NCBI RefSeq assembly: GCF_030409215.1
Contig: NZ_JAUFPL010000025.1
Coordinates: 1 to 64,000, forward strand
Length of the DNA: 64,000 bases
Source: Halomonas ramblicola
GTDB lineage: Bacteria > Pseudomonadota > Gammaproteobacteria > Pseudomonadales > Halomonadaceae
Direction: 5' to 3'
Both the position numbers and the translations under genes were made by a program. The notes beneath the pieces were generated by a model. It was not told where the DNA came from. It saw nothing but the letters and a program-made list of their open reading frames with translations, and made no database searches. Of this stretch, positions 16,450 to 25,144 are shown piece by piece. Within the stretch, counting starts at the first letter, position 1. The number at the start of each line of letters is the position of its first letter.

Positions 16450-17832
16450 ATGGCCATACAGCAGACGATTTCGCCGGTGGACGGCTCGGTCTACGTGGAA
16501 CGGGAACAGGCCGAGGCAGCGGCCATCGAGGCGGCCCTCGAACGGGCGGTGGCGGCGCAGCGCGCCTGGCGCGAGGTGCCGATCGCCGAGCGGGCCGCCT
16601 GCTGCTCGCGCATGGTGGACGCCTTCGTGGCGCGGCGGGACGACCTGGCCCGCGAGCTGACCTGGCAGATGGGCCGCCCCATCGCCGCGGCACCCGGCGA
16701 GGTGGGCGGCTTCGAGGAGCGGGCGCGGACCATGATCGCGCTCGCCGAGGAGGCGCTGGCGCCGCTGAGGCTGGCCGAGAAGCCCGGCTTCACGCGCTAC
16801 ATCACCCGCGAGCCGCTGGGCGTATCGCTGGTGGTGGCGCCCTGGAACTATCCCTACATGACGGCGGTGAACGCCATCGTGCCGGCGATCATGGCCGGCA
16901 ACGCGGTGCTCCTCAAGGCCTCGGCCCAGACGCCGCTGAGCGCCGAGCGCCTGCAAGAGGCCTTCGATGCGGCGGGGCTGCCCGCGGGCGTCTTCCAGTA
17001 CCTGCACCTGGCGCATGATGACACCGAGGCATTGATCCGCGACGCCCGCCTCGACCACGTGGCCTTCACCGGCTCGGTGGCCGGCGGGGCCATGGTGGAA
17101 CGCAACGCCGCCGGACGCTTCATTGCCACCGGCCTGGAGCTGGGCGGCAAGGATCCCGCCTACGTGCGCGCCGACGTCGACCTGGAGGCGGCCGTGGCGG
17201 GGGTGATGGACGGTGTCTTCTTCAACTCCGGGCAGAGCTGCTGTGCCGTCGAGCGGGTCTACGTGGACCGGCGGATCTTCGACGCCTTCGTCGAACGGGC
17301 GGTGGCCTGGGTGCGTCAGCTGCGGCTCGGCAACCCCACCGACTCGGCCACCACCCTGGGGCCCCTGGTGCGCCCGGCCGCCGCCGACCTCGTGCGCGGC
17401 CAGGTGGAGGAGGCCGTGGCCGCCGGCGCCCGGGCCTGGATCGACCCCGGCGACTATCCGCTGTCCACGCCCGGCAGCGCCTACCTGGCCCCGCAGCTGC
17501 TGACCGGCGTCGACCACGGCATGCGGGTGATGACCGAGGAGAGCTTCGGCCCGGTGGTGGGCATCATGCCGGTGACCTCCGACGACGAGGCCGTGGGACT
17601 GATGAACGACAGTGCCTTCGGCCTCACCGCCGCGGTGTTCACCCGGGACCTCGCCGCCGGCGAGGCCATCGCCCGGCGCCTGGAGGCGGGCACGGTGTTC
17701 ACCAACCGCTGCGATTACCTGGACCCCGAACTGGCCTGGACCGGCGTCAAGCGCTCGGGACGCGGCTGCAGCCTGTCGCGGCTGGGCTACGAGACCCTGA
17801 CCCGGCCCAAGTCCTATCATCTGAAGCACTGA
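16450..17832 (+). CDS. Aldehyde dehydrogenase family protein
   Basis: The 460-residue NAD(P)-dependent dehydrogenase shows VVAPWNYPYM (cofactor entry), AFTGSVAGG, ELGGKDPAYV (general-base Glu) and GQSCCAVERVY (nucleophilic Cys). It converts an aldehyde to a carboxylate. It sits between a gamma-glutamyl ligase and an iron-type alcohol dehydrogenase, the same set as the ipu genes for isopropylamine/alaninol use and ethanolamine-type pathways. The likely substrate is therefore a gamma-glutamyl amino-aldehyde or a free amino-aldehyde; this is inferred from context. The 240-base gap upstream carries a repeat element. Confidence 0.9.
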   Translation: MAIQQTISPVDGSVYVEREQAEAAAIEAALERAVAAQRAWREVPIAERAACCSRMVDAFVARRDDLARELTWQMGRPIAAAPGEVGGFEERARTMIALAEEALAPLRLAEKPGFTRYITREPLGVSLVVAPWNYPYMTAVNAIVPAIMAGNAVLLKASAQTPLSAERLQEAFDAAGLPAGVFQYLHLAHDDTEALIRDARLDHVAFTGSVAGGAMVERNAAGRFIATGLELGGKDPAYVRADVDLEAAVAGVMDGVFFNSGQSCCAVERVYVDRRIFDAFVERAVAWVRQLRLGNPTDSATTLGPLVRPAAADLVRGQVEEAVAAGARAWIDPGDYPLSTPGSAYLAPQLLTGVDHGMRVMTEESFGPVVGIMPVTSDDEAVGLMNDSAFGLTAAVFTRDLAAGEAIARRLEAGTVFTNRCDYLDPELAWTGVKRSGRGCSLSRLGYETLTRPKSYHLKH

Positions 17833-17925
17833 CAAGAGGGAAGAGCGAAGTCGGAAGAGGGAAGAGTTTGTCGTTTCTTCCCTCTTCCAGCCGCGTAGCG
17901 GCGATCTTCCGTCTTCCATCTTCGA
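17833..17925. repeat. Intergenic hairpin element, GAAGAG-rich
   Basis: A perfect 13-bp stem, GGAAGAGGGAAGA (17853-17865) with TCTTCCCTCTTCC (17876-17888) and a 10-base loop, is flanked by further GAAGAG and CTTCC half-repeats (17834-17850 and 17903-17922). It lies between the aldehyde and alcohol dehydrogenase genes. The purine/pyrimidine symmetry resembles a dispersed palindromic repeat. It could also act as an intercistronic mRNA structure. Confidence 0.55.
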
Positions 17926-17937
17926 AACGAGGTCACC

Positions 17938-19122
17938 ATGCGTCACGTCGATATCCACCGCTTCACCATGGCCTGGAACTATCCGGCCCCGATCCTGACC
18001 GGAGCCGGCCGCATCCGCGAGCTGCCCGACCTGTGCCGCGAGCTGGGCTTGCGCGCCCCGCTGCTGGTGACCGACCCGGGCCTGGCGCGCCTGCCGATGG
18101 TCGAGGAGGTCGTCGCCCGGGCCCGCGACGCCGGGCTGACCCTGCGGGTGTTCAGCGACATCAAGGGCAATCCCACCGGCAAGAACGTCATGGACGGCGT
18201 GGCAGCCTTCAACGACGGTGGCCACGACGGCGTCATCGCCTTCGGCGGCGGCTCCGGCCTGGACGCCGCCAAGGCGGTGGCGCTGATGGCCGGCCAGCGC
18301 GAGGGACTGTCGCTGTGGTCGCTGGAGGACGTGGGCGACAACTGGAAGCACGCCGACGCCGCGGCCATCGTGCCCTGCATCGCCGTGCCGACCACCGCCG
18401 GCACCGGCTCCGAGGTGGGCCGCGCCTCGGTGATCACCGATGAGGCGGCGCAGCTCAAGCGCATCATCTTCCATCCCGGCATGGTGCCGGTGCGGGTGAT
18501 CCTCGACCCGGAACTGACCCTGGGGCTGCCGCCCTCGATCACCGCCGCCACCGGCATGGATGCGCTCTCCCACTGCCTGGAGGCCTGGTGCTCGCCGCTC
18601 TACCACCCCATGGCCGAGGGCATCGCCGTGGAGGGCATGCGCCGGGTACGCGACTTCCTGCCCCGGGCCTTCGCCCACGGCGACGACCTCGAGGCGCGCA
18701 TGAACATGCTGGTGGCCTCGAGCATGGGCGCCACCGCCTTCCAGCGCGGCCTGGGCGCCATGCACGCCCTGGCCCATCCGCTGGGGGCCCTGTATGACGC
18801 CCACCACGGCACCCTCAACGCCGTGCTGATGCCCTATGTGCTGCACGCCAACGAGCGCGCCATCGGCGAGCCCATGGTACGCCTGGGGCGCTACCTCGCC
18901 CTGGACCAGCCCGGCACCGCCGCGGTGATCGACTGGGTGCTGGCGCTGCGCGAGCGGCTGGCGATTCCGCATACCCTGGGCGAGTTGGGCATCGATACCG
19001 CCCAGGCCGACAGGGTGGGGCGGATGGCGGAGGCGGACCCCTCCGCCGCCACCAACCCCATCGCCTTCGATGCCGAGGCGTATCGGGAGATCCTGGTGGC
19101 GGCGGTGGAGGGGCGGCCCTGA
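17938..19122 (+). CDS. Iron-containing (group III) alcohol dehydrogenase
   Basis: This 394-residue enzyme has the group III ADH features: GAGRIRELPDLC, VFSDIKGNPT, a nucleotide-binding GVIAFGGGSGLDAAKAVAL, IAVPTTAGTGSEV, and the metal-binding region GMDALSHCLEAW, HALAHPLGALYDAHHG with the conserved His residues. It oxidises a primary alcohol with NAD(P)+. In the ipu/ethanolamine-like arrangement it would oxidise the hydroxyl of a gamma-glutamyl-alkanolamine or the free alkanolamine. The next gene starts 31 bases downstream. Confidence 0.9.
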   Translation: MRHVDIHRFTMAWNYPAPILTGAGRIRELPDLCRELGLRAPLLVTDPGLARLPMVEEVVARARDAGLTLRVFSDIKGNPTGKNVMDGVAAFNDGGHDGVIAFGGGSGLDAAKAVALMAGQREGLSLWSLEDVGDNWKHADAAAIVPCIAVPTTAGTGSEVGRASVITDEAAQLKRIIFHPGMVPVRVILDPELTLGLPPSITAATGMDALSHCLEAWCSPLYHPMAEGIAVEGMRRVRDFLPRAFAHGDDLEARMNMLVASSMGATAFQRGLGAMHALAHPLGALYDAHHGTLNAVLMPYVLHANERAIGEPMVRLGRYLALDQPGTAAVIDWVLALRERLAIPHTLGELGIDTAQADRVGRMAEADPSAATNPIAFDAEAYREILVAAVEGRP

Positions 19123-19153
19123 TCCAACAGGCGAGGCAATGGGAGGACGGGAG

Positions 19154-19873
19154 ATGGTGATCGGACTGCTGCAGTGCGACGACGTGGCCCCCGAGCTGCA
19201 GGGCCGGCATGGCAACTACCCGGCCATGTTCGAGGCGCTCTTCCACCGGGTCGACCCGAGCCTGGCGTTCCGCGTGTGGCGCTGCCTGGACGGCGAGATC
19301 CCCGACGACATCGAGGCGGTGGACGCCTGGATGACCACCGGCTCGAAGTTCGGGGTCAACGACGACCTGGCGTGGGTCGCCGAATTGGAGGCCTTCGTGC
19401 GTGAGCTCTGGGCGGCGGACAAGCCGCTGGTGGGGATCTGCTTCGGCCACCAGCTGATTGCCCGGGCGCTGGGCGGCGAGGTGACCAAGAGTGCCCGGGG
19501 CTGGGGCGTGGGCATGTCGTTCAACCGGGTCGAGGCGCGCGCCGACTGGATGCGGCCCTGGCAGCCGGGCCTCGACCTGCTGGTCAGCCACCAGGACCAG
19601 GTCGAGCACCCGCCCCCCGGGGCGCGGGTGCTGGGCGGCAGCGACTTCTGCCCCGTCTACCTGATGCAGGTGGGAGAGGCCTTCCTGGGCGTGCAGGGCC
19701 ATCCCGAGTTCACCCGGGAGTACTCCCGGGAGCTGATGGCGCTGCGCGCCGGCCAGGTCGGCGAGCACCGGGTGCGCGAGGGGCTGGCCTCGCTGTCGGC
19801 GCCGGTGGACGACCTGGTGATGGTGCGCTGGATCCTCAGCTTCCTGCGCTCGCGGTCGCCACGCCGGGGCTGA
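19154..19873 (+). CDS. Class I glutamine amidotransferase-like gamma-glutamyl hydrolase
   Basis: This 239-residue protein has the triad glutaminase fold: the nucleophile in GICFGHQLIARALGG and the His-Glu pair in VQGHPEFTREY. It is a stand-alone GATase1 of the GMP-synthase-like group (COG0518 type), as in IpuF, which hydrolyses gamma-glutamyl amides. The ATG at 19154 has GGAGG 8 bases upstream; an ATG at 19139 is an alternative. In context it would release glutamate and the final amino acid. Its 3' end overlaps the convergent metal-ATPase gene by 38 bases (19836-19873). Confidence 0.83.
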   Translation: MVIGLLQCDDVAPELQGRHGNYPAMFEALFHRVDPSLAFRVWRCLDGEIPDDIEAVDAWMTTGSKFGVNDDLAWVAELEAFVRELWAADKPLVGICFGHQLIARALGGEVTKSARGWGVGMSFNRVEARADWMRPWQPGLDLLVSHQDQVEHPPPGARVLGGSDFCPVYLMQVGEAFLGVQGHPEFTREYSRELMALRAGQVGEHRVREGLASLSAPVDDLVMVRWILSFLRSRSPRRG

Positions 19874-22088
19874 CCTCGGCGGAGCGAGGAGCCGGCGCGG
19901 CGCGCAGCAGGCGCATGCCGTTGGCCACCACCAGCAGGCTCGAGCCCATGTCGGCGAACACCGCCATCCACAGGGTGGCATGGCCGGTGAGGGCGAGCAG
20001 TAGGAACACCAGCTTGATGCCGATGGCCAGGGCGATGTTCTGCTGCAGCACCCGGTAGGTGCGGCGCGACAGGGCCACGAAGGCGGGCAGCTTGCGCGGG
20101 TCGTCGTCCATCAGCGCCACGTCGGCGGTCTCGATGGCGGCGTCGCTGCCCGCCGCGCCCATGGCGAAGCCGATGTCGGCGCGGGCCAGCGCCGGGGCGT
20201 CGTTGATGCCGTCGCCGACCATGCCGACCACGCCCTGGCGGGCGCGCGCCTCGATGGCCGCCAGCTTGTCCTCCGGCAGCAGCTCGCCGCGCGCCTCGTC
20301 GATGCCCGCCTCGCGAGCGATGGCGGCGACGCTGGCGGCGTTGTCGCCGCTGAGCATCAGCGTCTTGACGCCCAGGGCGTGCAGCGCCGCGACCGCCTCG
20401 CGGGCCGTGGCCTTGAGCGGGTCGGTCACGGTGAACAGGGCCAGCACCCGTTGCGCGTCGCCCAGCAGCACCAGGCCCTGGCCGTCGCCCTCGGCGGCGT
20501 CGAGGTGAGGCGCCAGGTCCGGGGTGTCGAGGCCGAACTCCGCGGCCAGGCGGCGGTTGCCCAGCCACCAGGTCGCGCCGTCGATCTCCCCCTGCACGCC
20601 GCGCCCGGGCAGTTCGGTGAAGGCCTCCACCTCGCCGGCGGCGATGCCCGCGTCCTCGGCCGCTCGCCACAGGGCGCGCGAGACCGGATGGTTGGAGCGC
20701 GCGGCCAGGCTCGCCGCGCTCGCCTGAAGGCGTCGGCGCTCGGCGTCGGTGGCCTCCGCCAGCGGCCGCCAGTGACGCTGGCGCGGCTCGCCGCGGGTCA
20801 GGGTGCCGGTCTTGTCCAGGGCCACCCAGGCCAGGCGGTGGCCGCGCTCGAGGAAGCTGCCACCCTTGATCAGGATGCCGGCGCGGGCCGCCGCCGAGAG
20901 CCCGCTGACGATGGTCACCGGGGTGGAGATCACCAGGGCGCAGGGACAGGCGATCACCAGCAGCACCAGGCCGCGGTAGACGCCCTCCAGCCAGGCACCG
21001 CCGAACAGCAGCGGCCAGGCCAGGGCGGTGGCGATGGCCAGGGCGAACACCGCCGGGGTGTAGACGGCGGCGAAGCGGTCGACCAGGCGCTGGGTGGGGG
21101 CGCGGCTGGCCTGGGCGCGCTCCACGGCGTGGATGATCCGCGCCAGGGTGGTGTCGTCGGCCACCCGGGTGGTGCGGTAGTCGAACTCGCCGTCGCGGTT
21201 GATGGTACCGGCGAAGACGTTGTCGCCCATGGCCTTGTCGCGGGGCAGGCTCTCGCCGGTGATCGGCGACTCGTCGAGCACCGGCTGGCCGCGCGCAACC
21301 TCGCCGTCCAGCGCCACCCGCTCGCCGGGACGCACCCGCACCAGGCTGCCCACGGCGACCTGGGAGGCGGGCACCTCGTGCCAGTCGCCGCACGCCTTCT
21401 GCACCCGGGCCTGCTGCGGGGCCAGGGCCAGCAGGTCACGGATGGCATGGCGGGCGCGCTCCATGGAACGCGCCTCGAGGCGCTCGGCGAGGGTGAACAG
21501 CACCAGCACCATGGCCGCCTCGGCCCAATGGCCGATCAGCAGGGCGCCGGTTACCGCCACGCTCATCAGGGCGTTGATGTTGAGGGTGCGGTGGCGCAGC
21601 GCCACCAGCCCCTTGCGCCAGGTGGGCAGTCCCACCATGGCGATGGCCACCAGCGCCAGCACGGCGGCCGGCCATTCGGGCCCCGGGGCGAACCAGTGGC
21701 TGGCCTCGGCACCCAGGGCGATCAGCGCCGCCAGCACCAGGGGCCACCAGCGCTCGCGACGAGCGGGCGCCGGGGTGTCGGAAGATGCCGCCGTGGCATC
21801 GAGCGGGGTGGGCGTCATGCCCAGCTCGCGGATGCGTGCCTGCAGGGCCTGAGGGTCGGCGTCGCGGTGGTGGACGGTCAGCACCTGGTTGACCAGGTCG
21901 AACTCCAGCGCCTGGACCCCCGGCCGGTCGGCGAGGGCCTTGCGCAGCAGGCCCTCCTCGGTGGGGCAGCACATCTCCTGGATGCGCAGGCGCAGTGCGT
22001 CGGCGTCCGCCGGGGGCGGCGTCGTCTTGGGGGTGGCCTCGGCGCCGGGGGCACCGCAGCAGGAGGAGGCGGTGTCGTGTCGGGACAT
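19836..22088 (-). CDS. zntA: Cd2+/Zn2+/Pb2+-exporting P1B-type ATPase
   Basis: The 750-residue heavy-metal pump has an N-terminal metal-binding part with Cys pairs SSCC (10-11) and EMCCPTEEG (40-41), the latter typical of Zn/Cd/Pb ATPases. TGES is at 277-280, the membrane metal site CPC at 381-383, the phosphorylation site DKTGT at 425-429, and GDGIND and FADMGSS lie near the C-terminus. I start it at the ATG at 22088; an in-frame ATG at 22127 falls inside the MerR operator and is unlikely. It is divergent from the MerR-type gene. It overlaps the amidotransferase gene tail to tail. Confidence 0.9.
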   Translation of the reverse strand: MSRHDTASSCCGAPGAEATPKTTPPPADADALRLRIQEMCCPTEEGLLRKALADRPGVQALEFDLVNQVLTVHHRDADPQALQARIRELGMTPTPLDATAASSDTPAPARRERWWPLVLAALIALGAEASHWFAPGPEWPAAVLALVAIAMVGLPTWRKGLVALRHRTLNINALMSVAVTGALLIGHWAEAAMVLVLFTLAERLEARSMERARHAIRDLLALAPQQARVQKACGDWHEVPASQVAVGSLVRVRPGERVALDGEVARGQPVLDESPITGESLPRDKAMGDNVFAGTINRDGEFDYRTTRVADDTTLARIIHAVERAQASRAPTQRLVDRFAAVYTPAVFALAIATALAWPLLFGGAWLEGVYRGLVLLVIACPCALVISTPVTIVSGLSAAARAGILIKGGSFLERGHRLAWVALDKTGTLTRGEPRQRHWRPLAEATDAERRRLQASAASLAARSNHPVSRALWRAAEDAGIAAGEVEAFTELPGRGVQGEIDGATWWLGNRRLAAEFGLDTPDLAPHLDAAEGDGQGLVLLGDAQRVLALFTVTDPLKATAREAVAALHALGVKTLMLSGDNAASVAAIAREAGIDEARGELLPEDKLAAIEARARQGVVGMVGDGINDAPALARADIGFAMGAAGSDAAIETADVALMDDDPRKLPAFVALSRRTYRVLQQNIALAIGIKLVFLLLALTGHATLWMAVFADMGSSLLVVANGMRLLRAAPAPRSAEVSPGVATASAGS

Positions 22089-22125
22089 GACGAACTCCGG
22101 GTGGCGGATTCCTGTCTGATGACAC

Positions 22126-22149
22126 ACCCTGTAGTCACTACAGGGTCAA
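22126..22149 (-). promoter_or_regulatory. MerR-type operator/promoter of the metal ATPase
   Basis: A perfect palindrome with arms ACCCTGTAG and CTACAGGGT (22126-22146, TCA spacer) lies between a -35 TTGACC (minus strand, 22149-22144) and a -10-like TGTCAT about 19 bases further. This is the dyad and long spacer expected for ZntR/CadR/PbrR regulators. It serves the ATPase and probably also the regulator gene on the other strand. Confidence 0.85.
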
Positions 22150-22198
22150 GGATTGTTAATTGAGGGAAGAGGCGTGTAAATACCGGAGGAGGGACGAG

Positions 22199-22660
22199 AT
22201 GAAGATCGGTGAACTGGCCCGGCGCACGGGCTGCCCGGTGGAGACCATCCGCTATTACGAGCGTGAGGGACTCTTGCCCGAGCCGGCGCGCAGCGCGGCC
22301 AACTATCGGCTCTACGGCGAGCCTCATGCCGAGCGGCTGGCCTTCATCCGCCACTGTCGCGCCCTGGACATGACGCTGGGCGAGATTCGTGCCCTGCTCG
22401 ACTGCCACGACCATCCGCAGCGCCCCTGCCAGGAGGCCGATGCGTTGATCGACGAGCACCTGCGCCATGTCGAGACGCGCATCGCCCAGTTGCAGGCGCT
22501 GAAGGGCGCGCTGATCTCGTTGCGAGCGCGCTGCAATGGCGAGAGCGCCGCCGGCGACTGCGGCATTCTCAACGAGCTTGCCCGGCCGCTGCAGACCTCG
22601 GAATTGGCGCCCCGGGGCGGGGACGACGTCCATGTGCCGGGCACCCATCGAGGGATCTGA
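22199..22660 (+). CDS. cadR: MerR-family Cd/Pb/Zn-responsive regulator (CadR/PbrR-like)
   Basis: This 153-residue protein has an N-terminal MerR helix-turn-helix (MKIGELARRTGCPVETIRYYEREGLLPEPARS), a dimerisation coiled coil and metal-site cysteines: C79-like in LLDCHDHPQRPC and CNGESAAGDCGIL near the C-terminus, the arrangement of CadR/PbrR rather than CueR. The start at 22199 has GGAGGAGG; an upstream in-frame ATG would run into the operator. The short His-containing tail (DVHVPGTH) is compatible with CadR. It is divergent from the ATPase, across the MerR operator. Confidence 0.87.
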   Translation: MKIGELARRTGCPVETIRYYEREGLLPEPARSAANYRLYGEPHAERLAFIRHCRALDMTLGEIRALLDCHDHPQRPCQEADALIDEHLRHVETRIAQLQALKGALISLRARCNGESAAGDCGILNELARPLQTSELAPRGGDDVHVPGTHRGI

Positions 22661-22726
22661 ACCGCCGCCTGCCGGGCAGCGACCACGGCGACTCCCGACC
22701 GGTGGAGCAGGCGTCAGGCGGGGCGC

Positions 22727-22768
22727 CAGGCCGCGGCGGCACCCTCGGGGCGGTGTCGCCGCGGCCTG
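22727..22768. terminator. Bidirectional terminator between cadR and ABC binding-protein gene
   Basis: A 17-bp stem with one G-T pair, CAGGCCGCGGCGGCACC (22727-22743) and GGTGTCGCCGCGGCCTG (22752-22768), has an 8-base loop and lies between two convergent genes. There is no long T-run, as is common in GC-rich genomes. Confidence 0.65.
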
Positions 22769-22782
22769 TCGTCAGGCGGGGG

Positions 22783-23553
22783 TCACTCGGTGCCGAAGTA
22801 CTTGGCGTGGATCTCGTCGTAGGTGCCGTTGTCGCGCAGGGTGGCGAGCGCCTCGTTGAAGGCCGCGGCCAGTTCCTCGTCGCGCTGGCGGAAGGCGATG
22901 CCGAAGCCGTCACCGAAGTATTCCTTGGGCTCGGTGATCATCTCGCCGACCACCTTGTAGTCGCCGGCCTCGCTGTCGAGCAGGGTCGACTTGCCGATCG
23001 GGAAGTCGAGGAAGACGATGTCCAGGCGCCCGGCGTCCATGTCCAGCACCATGTCGTCGGCGGTGGCGTAGCGGTTGACGTCGGCCACGTCGCCGTAGTG
23101 GTCGGTGACGTAGTTGTCCTGCAGGGTGCCGCGCTGCACGCCGATGGTCAGGCCCTCCAGGCTCTCGTCGCTGGGCGTGCCGACCTCCACGTCGGCCGGG
23201 GCGAACCAGGCCGAGGGCGGGGTGATGTAGGGGTCGGAGAACAGCACCTGCTCGCGGCGCTCGTCGTTGATGGTCATCGACGACATGATGGCGTCGTACT
23301 TGCGCGCCATCAGGCCGGGGATGATGCCGTCCCAGCCCTGCACGACCCACTCGCACTGGATGCCGATCTCGGCGCACAGGGCGTTGCCGAGCTCGATGTC
23401 GAAGCCGGTCAGCTCGCCGTCCGGGGTGCGGTACTCCATGGGCTCGTAGGGCACGTCGACGCCGATGCGGATGTCGCGGACCTCGGCGCTGGCGGTGCCG
23501 GCCAGCAGGGCGGCGCCCAGTACGCCGAGACTCAGGATCTTCTGGATCTTCAT
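22783..23553 (-). CDS. Basic amino acid ABC transporter substrate-binding protein
   Basis: This 256-residue periplasmic protein has a signal peptide (MKIQKILSLGVLGAALLAGTASA). It is a PBP type 2 amino acid binder of the HisJ/ArgT group: RIGVDVPYEPMEYRTPDGELTGFDIELGNAL, then AIMSSMTINDERREQVLFSDPYI with the ligand Arg. The ATG at 23553 directly precedes the signal. It is the last gene of a set ordered ATPase, HisQ-like, HisM-like and binding protein, with astE upstream. Arginine, ornithine or lysine is the expected ligand. Confidence 0.88.
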   Translation of the reverse strand: MKIQKILSLGVLGAALLAGTASAEVRDIRIGVDVPYEPMEYRTPDGELTGFDIELGNALCAEIGIQCEWVVQGWDGIIPGLMARKYDAIMSSMTINDERREQVLFSDPYITPPSAWFAPADVEVGTPSDESLEGLTIGVQRGTLQDNYVTDHYGDVADVNRYATADDMVLDMDAGRLDIVFLDFPIGKSTLLDSEAGDYKVVGEMITEPKEYFGDGFGIAFRQRDEELAAAFNEALATLRDNGTYDEIHAKYFGTE

Positions 23554-23616
23554 GGTTGTTGTCCCCTGTGTGGGTGGATTCACCTCGTGGGTGATGACAG
23601 GCCAACCTTAGCGGAT

Positions 23617-23646
23617 CGCCGGCTGGCCCGGAAAGGGGAGCCGGCG
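23617..23646 (-). other. Intercistronic hairpin before the binding-protein gene
   Basis: CGCCGGCT (23617-23624) and AGCCGGCG (23639-23646) form an 8-bp stem with an inner CCC/GGG pairing. It lies between the HisM-like permease stop and the binding-protein start. Such structures often protect or separate the mRNA of the highly expressed binding protein; that role is inferred. Confidence 0.4.
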
Positions 23647-23687
23647 GGGATTCAAACGCCGGTTCCCAACGAACGTTTTACGGTGGC

Positions 23688-24419
23688 TCAGCCGCCCGCC
23701 GGCTTGAGGTGGGCCAGCAGCCGCTTCTCCAGCCAGCGGAAGAGGTAGAGGATGGCGAAGGTCAGGCAGAGGTAGATGGCCGCCACGAACAGGAAGGCAT
23801 CGAAGGGGGCGTAGAAGCGCGCATAGACGAAGCGCGCTGCCCCGGTGAGGTCCATGATGGTCACCACGCTGGCGATGGCGCTGGCGTGGAGCATGAAGAT
23901 CACCTCGTTGCCGTAGGCGGGCAGCGCGCGGCGAAATGCGCTGGGCAGCACGATGCGCCGCAGCATCAAGGCGCGGGACATGCCGTAGGCCCGCGCCGCC
24001 TCGATCTCGCCGCGGGGGGTGGCCTTGATGGCGCCGTGGAAGATCTCGGTGGTGTAGGCGGCGGTGTTGAGGGTGAAGGCGATCAGCGCCGGCACGAAGG
24101 GCTCCTCGAGGATCACCCACAGCCAGCTCTCCTGGATCCCCTCGACGAACACCACGCCGTAGTAGATCAGGTAGAGCTGGACCAGCAGCGGCGTGCCGCG
24201 GAACACATAGGTGTAGGCGAAGATCGGCCACTTGATCCAGGGGCGCCTGGCGCCGCGGCCGATGGCCAGGGGCACCGCCGCCACCAGGCCGATCACCAGC
24301 GAGAGGAACACCAGCTGCACCGTGGTGACCAGCCCCTCCCCGTAGTAGGAGAGGGTCTGCAGGGTGAAGATGCTGTTGTCGGCCAGCAGCCCTTCCAGGC
24401 GTTCGAGCAGGGCGTCCAT
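23688..24419 (-). CDS. Amino acid ABC transporter permease (HisM-like)
   Basis: This 243-residue inner-membrane permease has about five to six hydrophobic segments and the EAA loop of the amino acid (HisMQ) family: GEIEAARAYGMSRALMLRRIVLPSAFRRALP. PLLVQLYLIYYG is typical of HisM. The ATG at 24419 shares one base with the preceding gene's stop (TGATG), indicating coupling. A longer start at 24476 would overlap the upstream permease unnecessarily. Confidence 0.88.
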   Translation of the reverse strand: MDALLERLEGLLADNSIFTLQTLSYYGEGLVTTVQLVFLSLVIGLVAAVPLAIGRGARRPWIKWPIFAYTYVFRGTPLLVQLYLIYYGVVFVEGIQESWLWVILEEPFVPALIAFTLNTAAYTTEIFHGAIKATPRGEIEAARAYGMSRALMLRRIVLPSAFRRALPAYGNEVIFMLHASAIASVVTIMDLTGAARFVYARFYAPFDAFLFVAAIYLCLTFAILYLFRWLEKRLLAHLKPAGG

Positions 24420-25123
24420 CAGTCCACCTCCCCGTAGCCGATGCTGTAGCGTTTCTGCAGTCGGGCGAAGGTCCACTCCGAGACGCTGGCGATCAGCAGG
24501 TAGATGGCCGCCACGATGATCATGAAGGTGAAGGGTTCACGGGTCGCCTTGGAGGCCTCGGAGGCCACCCGCACCATGTCGGAGAGCCCGATCACCGAGA
24601 CCAGGGCGGTGGTCTTGAGCAGCACCATCCAGTTGTTGGAGAGGCCGGGCAGGGCGTGGCGCATCATCTGCGGGAAGCGGATGCGGCGGAACACCAGCCA
24701 GGGGCCCATGCCGTAGGCGCGGCCCGCCTCGATCTGGCCGCTGTCCACGGCCAGGAAGGCGCCGCGGAAGGTCTCGCCCATGTAGGCGCCGAAGATCAGG
24801 CCGATGGTCACCACCCCGGCGACGAATTCGTTGATGTTGATGAAGATGTCGATGCCGAAGCGGTCATAGAGGGCGTCGGTGATCAGGTTAACGCCCATCT
24901 GGCCGCCGAAGAACAGCAGCATCATCAGCACCAGGTCGGGGACGCCGCGGATGATGGTGGTGTAGAGGGTGCCGATGCCGTGGGCCACTCGGCTGCGCGA
25001 CATCTTGGCGCTGGCGGTGACCAGGCCCAGGACGATGGCCAGGAGCAGCGACAGCAGCGCCAGCTCCACGGTGATCAGGGCGCCCTCCGCGAGACGTGGG
25101 CCGTAGCCGTGCAGGTCGATCAT
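24419..25123 (-). CDS. Amino acid ABC transporter permease (HisQ-like)
   Basis: The 234-residue permease begins HGYGPRLAEGALITVELALLSLLLAIVLGLVTA and carries the loop SGQIEAGRAYGMGPWLVFRRIRFPQMMRHALPG. RGVPDLVLMMLLFFGGQ is characteristic of HisQ. It heterodimerises with the HisM-like gene it overlaps. It starts about 21 bases after the ATPase gene and is part of the same operon. Confidence 0.88.
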   Translation of the reverse strand: MIDLHGYGPRLAEGALITVELALLSLLLAIVLGLVTASAKMSRSRVAHGIGTLYTTIIRGVPDLVLMMLLFFGGQMGVNLITDALYDRFGIDIFININEFVAGVVTIGLIFGAYMGETFRGAFLAVDSGQIEAGRAYGMGPWLVFRRIRFPQMMRHALPGLSNNWMVLLKTTALVSVIGLSDMVRVASEASKATREPFTFMIIVAAIYLLIASVSEWTFARLQKRYSIGYGEVD

Positions 25124-25144
25124 GGGTCTCTCCTCGTGGGCCCG

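Noticed and set aside
16393..19215. A 940-codon open frame on the minus strand
   Set aside because: Antisense to the aldehyde and alcohol dehydrogenase genes; low-complexity His/Gly/Gln composition and no ribosome site.
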